Source: Amycolatopsis coloradensis
GTDB lineage: Bacteria > Actinomycetota > Actinomycetes > Mycobacteriales > Pseudonocardiaceae
Reading direction: 5' to 3'
NCBI RefSeq assembly: GCF_037997115.1
Contig: NZ_CP150484.1
Span: 6,997,344-7,061,343, forward strand
Length of the DNA: 64,000 bases
Shown: positions 57,281 through 64,000 of the stretch, piece after piece
How the letters are laid out: every line of letters starts with the position of its first letter
Numbering within the stretch: the first letter of the stretch is position 1
The notes under the pieces: generated by a model
What the model was told of the DNA's origin: nothing
What the model saw: the letters and a program-made list of their open reading frames with translations, nothing else
The model's database searches: none
Translations under genes and position numbers: made by a program

Positions 57281-57739
57281 ATGAACCAGACACTGATTCC
57301 CCCAGTACGCCGGGCGTTCGCCGCCCTGGCGATCAGTTGTGCTCTGGTGGCCGGGCTCGCCCCGGCCGCGGCGGCGACCGGTTCCCCGGCACCGCTCCCC
57401 GCCTCCGCCGAAGCCGGCAAGAAGAAGGTCAAGCTCGACGCCTCGCTCAGCAAGAAGCAGGTCCAGGTCAACGAAAAGGTCACCCTCAAGGGGGCTCTGC
57501 AGGTTGAGGGAGGCGCGCGGTCCGACGGCACGGACAATCTCGAAGCGATCATCGTGCAGCAGCTTCAAGGGAGTGTCTGGGTGAACATCGCCGACACGAC
57601 CTGCCGGCCCAACTCGACGTTCTCCCTGAAGCTGAGTTTCTCCTTCAGCGCGATGGTCACGCTGCGGGCTTACCACCCGGAAACGACGCTCTACGCGAGC
57701 GCGTACACGTCCAGCAACCTCACCCTGCGGGTCGGCTAG
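57281..57739 (+). CDS. small secreted hypothetical protein
   Basis: A 152-residue exported protein. Signal peptide to about residue 31 (ALVAGLAPAAAA), then a Lys-rich segment (AEAGKKKVKLDAS) and a single beta-sandwich-like domain with ASLSKKQVQVNEKVTLKGAL, similar to Ig-like secreted domains. Function is unknown. ATG 57281 is the first Met before the signal core; the ribosome site is weak (CGAGG). The stop codon lies inside the left end of the 57735-57904 element, so the original 3' end may have been altered. Confidence 0.7.
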   Translation: MNQTLIPPVRRAFAALAISCALVAGLAPAAAATGSPAPLPASAEAGKKKVKLDASLSKKQVQVNEKVTLKGALQVEGGARSDGTDNLEAIIVQQLQGSVWVNIADTTCRPNSTFSLKLSFSFSAMVTLRAYHPETTLYASAYTSSNLTLRVG

Positions 57740-57904
57740 GCCGTGTCCTGTAAGTCTGTTCGATGGGCTTCGTGATCCAGGTGGTTCCTGGCGGTGCGGA
57801 CGGTTCGGCCTCGTACCGGGTCGTACTCGGCCGCGTCCGCTCGTGCCGTCAGGGACCACCTGGGCGCGGAGACCGCGAACACGACTTGCAGGACACGGCC
57901 TAGC
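57735..57904. mobile_element. 170-bp MITE-like element with inverted ends at a CTAG site
   Basis: End sequences TAGGCCGTGTCCTGTAAGTC (57737-57756) and GACTTGCAGGACACGGCCTA (57883-57902) are inverted with one mismatch in 20, extended to 22 bp by the flanking bases. Both ends are bounded by CTAG, suggesting insertion at CTAG or a TA duplication as in IS5/IS427-type elements. Internally a second near-perfect inverted repeat (CCAGGTGGTTCCTG and CAGGGACCACCTGG) makes the whole element a long hairpin. No transposase ORF is inside. It supplies the stop codons of both flanking genes. Confidence 0.75.
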
Positions 57905-58361
57905 TGCGGGAGAAGGCGGCACGCATCCAGTAGATGGCCAGCGCGACGGTGGCGATCCAGGCGACGATCAGCCCGAAGCCCGGACCGCCACCGGCCGCGC
58001 CGGTCGCGTTCGAGGACTGCTGGGACCAGATCGCGAGCATTCCGTCGACGGAGGCGAACCATCCGCCCGCGGCGCAGACCCAGGCCAGCCACCAGCGACG
58101 GGTCACCAGCGTGACGGCGGAGACGAACACGCCGACCCCGGTGGAGGTCGCGGCGAACAGCTGCGGGATCCCGCCGCCCTTGCCGAGCAGCACCTCCCAG
58201 CCGGCGTGCTCGCCGACCCAGGGCAGCAGCTGCGCGACCAGCAGCACGAACACCAGCACGGCGATGGAGAATCCGCGCCTGCCCAGTTCGATCGTCTTGG
58301 CCGCGCGTTCGCCGGCTTCGTCGATCTCGGCGGCGAGTTCGTCGATCTTCGGTTCGGTCAC
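57900..58361 (-). CDS. conserved membrane protein (Rv2732c-like)
   Basis: A 153-residue protein. A charged N-terminal helix ([21 protein letters not shown]) is followed by about four hydrophobic segments. It sits directly after miaB, as Rv2732c does in M. tuberculosis. Function is unknown. GTG 58361 overlaps the miaB stop as GTGA; the upstream GTG 58370 is a weaker option. The stop codon is inside the right end of the MITE-like element, so the C-terminus may have been changed. Confidence 0.8.
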   Translation of the reverse strand: MTEPKIDELAAEIDEAGERAAKTIELGRRGFSIAVLVFVLLVAQLLPWVGEHAGWEVLLGKGGGIPQLFAATSTGVGVFVSAVTLVTRRWWLAWVCAAGGWFASVDGMLAIWSQQSSNATGAAGGGPGFGLIVAWIATVALAIYWMRAAFSRS

Positions 58362-59839
58362 AGTGCACACCCGCTCACCGGTTCCGGCGTGACGGCCGGG
58401 GCACCGAAGCCCGGCAGGCCCAGCGTCACGCCGTTGGTCTTCGGCCGCAGCCCTGCCTCGGAGTTGTCGCCCGCCTTCGTGCGGCGGTGCGACAGCAGGT
58501 CGCCGTCGGCGACGAGATGGTGCGGAGCGCCGTAGGTCACCACGGTCTCGACGACGTCGCCGGGACGCACCGAGCGGTCCACGAGCGGCCCCGTCGGCGT
58601 GAAGTGGACGAGCCTGCCGTCCCGCGCGCGGCCGCTCAGGCGCTGCGTCTCGGTGTCCTTGCGTCCTTCGCCGGAGGCCACCAGCAGCTCGACCCGCCGA
58701 CCGACGATCTTCTTGTTCTCTTCCCAGGAGATGTCGTTCTGCAGCTTCACGAGCCGTTCGTAGCGCTCCTGCACGACCTCCTTCGGCAGCTGCCCGTCCA
58801 TCTCGGCGGCGGGCGTGCCCGGCCGGATCGAGTACTGGAAGGTGAACGCGCTGGAGAACCGCGCCTGCGCGACGACGTCGAGCGTCGCCTGGAAGTCTTC
58901 TTCGGTCTCACCCGGAAAGCCGACGATGATGTCGGTGGTGATCGCGGCGTCGGGCATCGACTCGCGCACGCGGTCGAGAATCTTCAGGTAGCGCGCCGAA
59001 CGGTAGGACCGCTTCATCTCGCGCAGCACCCGGTCCGAACCGGACTGCAGCGGCATGTGCAGCTGGTGGCACACATTCGGCGTCTCGGCCATCGCGTCGA
59101 TGACGTCCTCGGTGAACGCCGCCGGATGCGGCGAGGTGAACCGGACGCGCTCCAGCCCGTCCACGGAGCCGCAGGCGCGCAGCAGCTTCCCGAACGCGAA
59201 CCGGTCGCCGAATTCGACACCGTAGGAGTTCACGTTCTGGCCGAGCAGGGTCACTTCCAGCACGCCTTCGGCGACGAGCGCCTCGACCTCGGCGAGGATC
59301 TCGCCGGGGCGGCGGTCGCGTTCCTTGCCGCGCAGCGCCGGGACGATGCAGAAGGTGCAGGTGTTGTTGCAGCCGACCGAAATCGACACCCAGCCCGCGT
59401 ACGCCGAATCGCGCTTCGCCGGGAGCGTCGAAGGGAAGGTCTCGAGCGATTCGAGGATCTCGACCTCGGCCTCGGCATTGTGCCGCGCGCGCTCCAGCAG
59501 CGTCGGCAGCGAACCGATGTTGTGCGTGCCGAAGACGACGTCGACCCAGGGCGCGCGCTTGACGATCTCGCCGCGGTCCTTCTGGGCGAGGCAGCCGCCG
59601 ACGGCGATCTGCATGTCCGGCTTCGCCGTCTTCTGCGGCCGCAGATGGCCGAGGGTGCCGTACAGCTTGTTGTCCGCGTTCTCCCGCACCGCGCAGGTGT
59701 TGAACACGATCAGGTCGGGTGTGGCCTCGCCGTCACCCGGTACGTAGCCGGCGTCCTCGAGCTGCCCGGCAAGACGTTCGGAGTCATGCACGTTCATCTG
59801 GCAGCCGAAGGTGCGGATCTGGTAAGTGCGCGCGCTCAT
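58358..59839 (-). CDS. miaB: tRNA-2-methylthio-N6-dimethylallyladenosine synthase
   Basis: A 493-residue radical-SAM methylthiotransferase that acts on i6A37 tRNA made by MiaA. N-terminal cluster cysteines are in FGCQMN, NTCAVRE and GGCLAQ; the radical-SAM motif is [12 protein letters not shown] (CxxxCxxC). The C-terminal TRAM domain has [11 protein letters not shown] and PGDVVETVV. The extension after it (about 30 residues) is variable. ATG 59839 begins [14 protein letters not shown], the family start. In an operon with the Rv2732c homologue. Confidence 0.95.
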   Translation of the reverse strand: MSARTYQIRTFGCQMNVHDSERLAGQLEDAGYVPGDGEATPDLIVFNTCAVRENADNKLYGTLGHLRPQKTAKPDMQIAVGGCLAQKDRGEIVKRAPWVDVVFGTHNIGSLPTLLERARHNAEAEVEILESLETFPSTLPAKRDSAYAGWVSISVGCNNTCTFCIVPALRGKERDRRPGEILAEVEALVAEGVLEVTLLGQNVNSYGVEFGDRFAFGKLLRACGSVDGLERVRFTSPHPAAFTEDVIDAMAETPNVCHQLHMPLQSGSDRVLREMKRSYRSARYLKILDRVRESMPDAAITTDIIVGFPGETEEDFQATLDVVAQARFSSAFTFQYSIRPGTPAAEMDGQLPKEVVQERYERLVKLQNDISWEENKKIVGRRVELLVASGEGRKDTETQRLSGRARDGRLVHFTPTGPLVDRSVRPGDVVETVVTYGAPHHLVADGDLLSHRRTKAGDNSEAGLRPKTNGVTLGLPGFGAPAVTPEPVSGCAL

Positions 59840-59888
59840 CTCGCCTTCGAGGGTACGCGGGCGGGGTTCCATGGCACGATCGACCCTC

Positions 59889-60800
59889 ATGAGGAGACCA
59901 GGGGTGCTCGCGGTGGTGATCGCCGTCGTCTGTGCCCTGGTCGCCGGGTGCGGGCCCGATCTCTCCGGGACGAAGGTGCGGATCGCGGCGGGCCTCGACG
60001 GTGGCGTCTACGACAAGCTGGCCGAGGCGCTGGCCGACGCGTGGGCCGCGCAACTGGACACCGAGCGGCCCGTGATCCAGGAGACCCAGGGCTCGCCGGA
60101 CAACGTCGGACGGGTGCGTGCGGGGAAGGCCGACGTGGCGTTCGTGGCCGCCGACGTGGCCGCCGACAACACCGCCGGTTTGGCCGCGCTGGCCCGCGTG
60201 CACGACGACTATCTGCACGTCATCGTGCGCGCCGACTCGCCGATCAAGTCGTTCGCGCAGTTGCGCGGGCACAAGGTCGCGATCGGTTCGCCGGATTCGG
60301 GGGTCGAGTTCCTCTCGAAGCAACTGCTGAAGGCGGCGGGGCTGACCGGCGCGATCGACCGGCGCAATCTCGGCCTCCCCGAGGCGCTGCCCGCGCTGGA
60401 GAACCGGCAGATCGACGCCGTCATCTGGTCGGGTGGCCTGCCGACGCCGTCGATCACCGAGAAGGTGCACACGGTCGGTCTGCGGCTGCTCGACATCACC
60501 GATCTCGCGGACGCCCTGCGGGCCACCAGCCCGGTGTACCGGACGGCGACCATCCCGGTGACGGCCTACAACCTGCCGTCGCCGGTGACCACGCTCGTGC
60601 TGCCGAACTTCCTGGTGGTGCCCACGTCGATGCGCGACGACGTCGCCGAGGCGCTCGTGCGCGGGCTGTTCGACGCGCGGGATCAGCTGGTCAAGGCGGC
60701 GGGCGCGGCGTTGTCGATCGACGTCCATCCCGCCATCGAGACCTCTCCCCTGCCGCTGCATCCGGGCGCACTGCGCTACTTCAGATCACTCAAGGATTGA
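59889..60800 (+). CDS. TAXI-family solute-binding lipoprotein
   Basis: A 303-residue binding protein. Lipobox LVAGC near residue 20 follows a short hydrophobic signal. The TAXI-type domain has [40 protein letters not shown] and [11 protein letters not shown]. Normally partners TRAP permeases, but none are here. Instead it converges with a two-component system (11-nt overlap with the kinase gene), a pairing suggesting that the protein senses a solute for the kinase. ATG 59889; MARSTL at 59871 is an alternative. Confidence 0.85.
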   Translation: MRRPGVLAVVIAVVCALVAGCGPDLSGTKVRIAAGLDGGVYDKLAEALADAWAAQLDTERPVIQETQGSPDNVGRVRAGKADVAFVAADVAADNTAGLAALARVHDDYLHVIVRADSPIKSFAQLRGHKVAIGSPDSGVEFLSKQLLKAAGLTGAIDRRNLGLPEALPALENRQIDAVIWSGGLPTPSITEKVHTVGLRLLDITDLADALRATSPVYRTATIPVTAYNLPSPVTTLVLPNFLVVPTSMRDDVAEALVRGLFDARDQLVKAAGAALSIDVHPAIETSPLPLHPGALRYFRSLKD

Positions 60801-62190
60801 CGACCGGCAGGGTCACGGTCACCTGAAGGCCGCCGCCTTCGGGTGAGCTGAGCCGCAGCGAGCCATCCGAGCGGGCCAGGATCTCGGTGACGATCGCCAG
60901 GCCGAGGCCGGATCCGGGCACGTTCTGATGCGCGGTGCTGCGCCAGAACCGGTCCGCCGCGCGGTCCAGCTCGTCTTCGCGCAGGCCGGGGCCGTGGTCA
61001 CGGACGGCGATGTCGACCTTCCCGTCCGCGGTGGTGACGTCCACCCGCACCTCGGTCCCCGGCTCGGTGAACTTGAGCGCGTTGTCCAGCAGCGCGTCGA
61101 GGACCACTTCGAGGCCGCGTGCCGGGGTGAGCACCCGCAGTCCGCCGCCCAGCCCGGTCGCCGCCAGCGTGATGTCGCGTGCCGCGCCGACCACGGTCCA
61201 GTCGGCGACCCGGGCGCCCACCATCTCGTCGAGGCCGACCGGCACCAGTTCGCCGCCCGACGCCTCGGCGCGGGCCAGCGAGAGGAGTTCGTCGAGGATC
61301 TGGTTGAGCCGTCGCGCGTCGACGACGGCGGCTTCGAGGTCGGCCGCGGCGAGGTCGTCGTCGACGTGACCGTCGAGGTTGCCGAGCCGGATCTTCAACG
61401 CGGTCAACGGGTTCCGCAGCTGGTGGGAGGCATCGGCGACGAACGCGCGCTGCGCCGACAGTGCCTCGTCGACGCTGGCGGCCATCCGGTCGAAGGACCG
61501 TTCGAGCTGCCGCAGTTCCGGCGGGCCGCCGGTCTCCCCCACCCGTTTGACCTCGCGGCCGCTGACCACGGAGGCGACCAGTTCGCCGGTGGCGTCGTCG
61601 AGCCGCCGGACCGGGCGCAGGATCCAGCGCACCACCGGCACGGCGACCAGGAGTGCGATACCGAACGCCAGCACCGCGCCCGCCGCGATGAGCAGCCACC
61701 ACCACAGCAGTTCGGTGCGAGCCTTGGCGGTCGAGGACACCGTGATCACCGCGCCCCGCACCTCGCCGTCGATGAGGATCGGCTCGGCCAGCACCAGCGG
61801 CTCGGTGTTCCACGGCATCAGCAGCGGTCCGGGCTCCGAACGCCGTCCCGCCAGCGCCTGCTGCAGATGCGAAGCGATGACTGGGTCCTTCAGGTCGATC
61901 CCGGCCGTCTCGCCCGGACCCCTGGCGACGGATTCGCCGTCCTGGTCGACGATCGCCACCGGCACCCCATAGACCTCGGTGTAGCGGCGAAGCTCGTCCT
62001 CGATCAGGTCCGGCCGGTTCTCCACCAGCGGGCGCTGGGCCAGCGACGCGAACCGGGAGGTGTCGGTCAGGCGGTCGAGGAAGAGGTCGAGCTGCACACT
62101 GGCCGCCACGCTGAGCGCTAGCGGGATGCCGAGGCCGAACACGAGCGCCGCGACCAGCGTCAGCACGATCGCCTGGAGGCGGACGCGCAC
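60790..62190 (-). CDS. sensor histidine kinase
   Basis: A 466-residue membrane kinase. TM1 about 7-30, an extracytoplasmic sensor domain about 35-155, TM2 about 161-188, HAMP linker about 190-245, HisKA with His256 in ASHQLRNPLTALK, and HATPase with DNALKF, HGPGLRED and GSGLGLAIV. It autophosphorylates and passes phosphate to the adjacent response regulator, whose gene ends 4 nt upstream of its start. The ligand may be presented by the TAXI protein encoded convergently. Confidence 0.92.
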   Translation of the reverse strand: MRVRLQAIVLTLVAALVFGLGIPLALSVAASVQLDLFLDRLTDTSRFASLAQRPLVENRPDLIEDELRRYTEVYGVPVAIVDQDGESVARGPGETAGIDLKDPVIASHLQQALAGRRSEPGPLLMPWNTEPLVLAEPILIDGEVRGAVITVSSTAKARTELLWWWLLIAAGAVLAFGIALLVAVPVVRWILRPVRRLDDATGELVASVVSGREVKRVGETGGPPELRQLERSFDRMAASVDEALSAQRAFVADASHQLRNPLTALKIRLGNLDGHVDDDLAAADLEAAVVDARRLNQILDELLSLARAEASGGELVPVGLDEMVGARVADWTVVGAARDITLAATGLGGGLRVLTPARGLEVVLDALLDNALKFTEPGTEVRVDVTTADGKVDIAVRDHGPGLREDELDRAADRFWRSTAHQNVPGSGLGLAIVTEILARSDGSLRLSSPEGGGLQVTVTLPVVNP

Positions 62191-62194
62191 CGGC

Positions 62195-62884
62195 TCAGCC
62201 CTCTTCGGCCGGACCGTAGGCGCCGCCGAGGCGGTACCCGACCCCGCGGACGGTCTCGATCAGCGCGGGCCTGCCCAGTTTGGTCCGCAGGGTGGCGACG
62301 TGGACGTCGAGCGACCGGCTCTCCGCGGGGCCGCGGTGACCCCAGACCTCGTTCAGCACGTGATCACGGGCGCAGACCGCGCCGCGGGCGGTGACCACCA
62401 GCGCGAGCACCTGGAACTCCTTGCGCGACAACGAAACCGGCTGTCCGTCGACCTGCACCTCATGGCGTCCGATATCGACCGAGACATCACCCGCGCGGAT
62501 GACGCCCGGCGGTTCGGGCGCGGCAGGCCGTTCCCCGCGGCGACGGCGCACGGCCTCGACACGGGCGACCAGTTCGTCGACGTCGTAGGGCTTGACCAGA
62601 TAGTCGTCGGCGCCGGATCGAAGCCCCTGGATCCGGTCGTCGACCTCGCCCCGCGCCGAAACGACGATCACCGCGACGTCGCTGACCGCGCGGATCCGGC
62701 GGCACAGGACGATCCCGTCGATGTCGGGGAGCCCGAGGTCGAGCAGCACGACGTCGACCTCGTGCACCAGATCGAGCACCCCGGCGCCGGAAGCGAGGCG
62801 TTTGATCGTCAGGCCGCGCCGGGTCAGCGCGGGCGTCAAGGCACCCGCGACCCGGTCGTCGTCCTCCACCAGCAGTACCCGCAC
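62195..62884 (-). CDS. OmpR-family response regulator
   Basis: A 229-residue regulator. The receiver domain has VEDDD (acidic pocket), phosphoacceptor Asp49 in LLDLGLPDIDG, and SARGEVDDRIQGL; the winged-helix domain ends SRSLDVHVATLRTKL and ETVRGVGYRL. It probably controls genes linked to the TAXI solute. GTG 62884 gives the canonical VRVLLVEDD start with AAAGGGAA upstream; GTG 62902 is a possible alternative. Divergent from the ABC ATPase gene. Confidence 0.92.
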   Translation of the reverse strand: MRVLLVEDDDRVAGALTPALTRRGLTIKRLASGAGVLDLVHEVDVVLLDLGLPDIDGIVLCRRIRAVSDVAVIVVSARGEVDDRIQGLRSGADDYLVKPYDVDELVARVEAVRRRRGERPAAPEPPGVIRAGDVSVDIGRHEVQVDGQPVSLSRKEFQVLALVVTARGAVCARDHVLNEVWGHRGPAESRSLDVHVATLRTKLGRPALIETVRGVGYRLGGAYGPAEEG

Positions 62885-63258
62885 CCGTGTTTTCCCTTTC
62901 ACGCCGTCACCGCCACCGCGACGACTTTGAAGAACGACTCTATGGGGTGAGTCACCTCTCGCGCTGCCCGTACCGCTGGGCCGGATGGCCCTGTGAGGGA
63001 CCCGCTGCACGCGGTAATGGTCACGATGCGTCACAGATCTCGTGTGACCCCGGTTACGAGACACCCCCGCTTTGTCTAGGCTGATCAGCGCCGGACGGAG
63101 GTGGACCGGGGCCGTCCGGTGGCTTGAGAACGATACGGACTTGAAACCCTAAGTATTGGTCAAGCCGTCTTTACAAGCGGTCCGACGGGAGTAGGTTTCC
63201 GCCATCGCGTGGTGCCTGACCCCGCAGTCCCCTGCAAACGAACGCTCCTGGAGGCCAG
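62885..63258. promoter_or_regulatory. 374-bp divergent region with clustered GTNAC pentamers
   Basis: Between the response-regulator and ABC-transporter starts. Four GTNAC pentamers are clustered: GTCAC (63020-63024), GTCAC (63030-63034), GTGAC (63044-63048) and GTTAC (63053-63057). Similar motifs are recognised by MtrA and GlnR, and also GTCACA-N7-TGTGAC forms an inverted repeat (63030-63048). No gene or riboswitch was seen. The ABC-gene ribosome site GGAGG is at the right end. Confidence 0.45.
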
Positions 63259-64000
63259 ATGACCGCGGAGGTGGCGGCGCCGATGATCAAGGCGGCCGCC
63301 GTGAACAAGTACTTCGGCGACCTGCACGTGCTCAAGGAGATCAACCTCGAGGTGCCGCGCGGGCAGGTCGTGGTCGTGCTCGGGCCGTCCGGGTCTGGCA
63401 AGTCGACACTGTGCCGGGCGATCAACCGGCTGGAACCCATCAACTCCGGCGAGATCGCGGTGGACGGCGTTCCGCTGCCCGCCGAAGGAAAGGCGCTGGC
63501 CGCGCTGCGCGCCGACGTCGGCATGGTGTTCCAGTCGTTCAACCTGTTCGCGCACAAGACGATCGTCGAGAACGTCATGCTCGCGCCGATGAAGGTCCGC
63601 AAGGTCAACTCGGCCGAGGCCCGCAAGACCGCGATGGACCTGCTCGAACGTGTCGGCATCGCCAACCAGGCCGACAAGTACCCGGCCCAGCTTTCCGGCG
63701 GGCAGCAGCAGCGTGTGGCGATCGCCCGCGCGCTGGCCATGCGCCCCAAGGTGATGCTGTTCGACGAGCCGACCTCGGCGCTGGACCCCGAGATGGTCCA
63801 GGAGGTCCTCGACGTGATGACCACGCTCGCCAAGGACGGGATGACGATGCTCGTCGTCACCCACGAGATGGGCTTCGCGCGGCGCGCGGCGAACCGGGTG
63901 GTGTTCATGTCCGACGGCGAGATCGTCGAGGACTCCACTCCGGACGACTTCTTCACCAAGCCGAAGACGGATCGCGCCAAGGACTTCCTCGGCAAGATCC
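63259..64000 (+). CDS. amino-acid (glutamate-type) ABC transporter ATP-binding protein, cut by window edge
   Basis: About 247 codons are present and the gene continues past the window. Walker [10 protein letters not shown] (42-50), signature [15 protein letters not shown], Walker [15 protein letters not shown], and the H-loop [14 protein letters not shown] [22 protein letters not shown] is typical of polar amino-acid importers such as corynebacterial GluA. It energises uptake of glutamate or related amino acids, with binding protein and permeases expected downstream. ATG 63259 has GGAGG 4 nt upstream. Confidence 0.9.
   Translation, partial: MTAEVAAPMIKAAAVNKYFGDLHVLKEINLEVPRGQVVVVLGPSGSGKSTLCRAINRLEPINSGEIAVDGVPLPAEGKALAALRADVGMVFQSFNLFAHKTIVENVMLAPMKVRKVNSAEARKTAMDLLERVGIANQADKYPAQLSGGQQQRVAIARALAMRPKVMLFDEPTSALDPEMVQEVLDVMTTLAKDGMTMLVVTHEMGFARRAANRVVFMSDGEIVEDSTPDDFFTKPKTDRAKDFLGKI

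Overview
The window is GC-rich chromosomal DNA from an actinomycete, most likely Amycolatopsis or a close relative in Pseudonocardiaceae. This rests on three things: high GC in third codon positions, many GTG starts and ATGA/GTGA overlaps, and two blocks whose gene order follows Mycobacterium tuberculosis chromosomal loci. No phage, plasmid, CRISPR, rRNA or tRNA genes were seen. The only mobile-looking element is a 170 bp MITE-like insertion at 57735-57904. The species assignment is an inference.

Region 1 (1-9.0 kb) is a sterol uptake and side-chain degradation locus of the mce4 type. Leftward it carries fdxD, a 17beta-HSD-like SDR, a second SDR, yrbE4A, yrbE4B, mce4A and the start of a further gene. 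Rightward it carries fadE26 (chsE4), fadE27 (chsE5) and fadD17. A perfect KstR-type palindrome lies in the divergent fdxD/fadE26 promoter and a degenerate copy lies before the SDR pair. Region 2 (9-11.2 kb) holds a secreted alpha/beta hydrolase and a TetR/SnoaL-like divergent pair. Region 3 (11.2-16 kb) holds a GNAT/acyl-CoA synthetase fusion of the Pat type next to an AcuC-type deacetylase, probably the write/erase pair for lysine acetylation, plus a sulfurtransferase. Region 4 (16.1-19.2 kb) is the iron regulator ideR with galK and galE, an extended form of the dtxR-galE neighbourhood of corynebacteria.

Region 5 (19.1-43.3 kb) is accessory and metabolic. It holds DUF4192, a secreted M23 peptidase, an Xaa-Pro peptidase, a DUF4139 protein, a large LuxR (LAL) regulator coupled to a tiny membrane peptide, a GAP/AI-2E/DUF7144/DUF1269/GH15/CBS cluster, a secreted zinc peptidase, a prolyl oligopeptidase, an azoR-SMR operon with its divergent TetR and a 21 bp operator, several small genes, and a divergent P-loop/phosphoribosyltransferase pair.

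Region 6 (43.3-59.8 kb) is the conserved actinobacterial block nrdJ, nrdR, a LysM SOS protein (Rv2719c type), lexA, hflX, dapF, miaA, an Rv2728c homologue, a DUF349 gene, an Rv2732c homologue and miaB. It is interrupted by a few lineage-specific genes. LexA boxes and a pair of NrdR boxes are visible. Region 7 (59.9-64 kb) has a TAXI-type binding lipoprotein with a two-component system, then the first gene of an amino-acid (glutamate-type) ABC transporter.

The most unusual non-coding feature is a set of long hairpins at gene ends. Two have the same 57-nt geometry, and others are perfect or nearly perfect palindromes. One supplies the C-terminus of FadD17 and one may lie in frame near the start of the gene after mce4A. 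A second candidate is a switch-like structured region upstream of the GAP-family gene (28412-28614).
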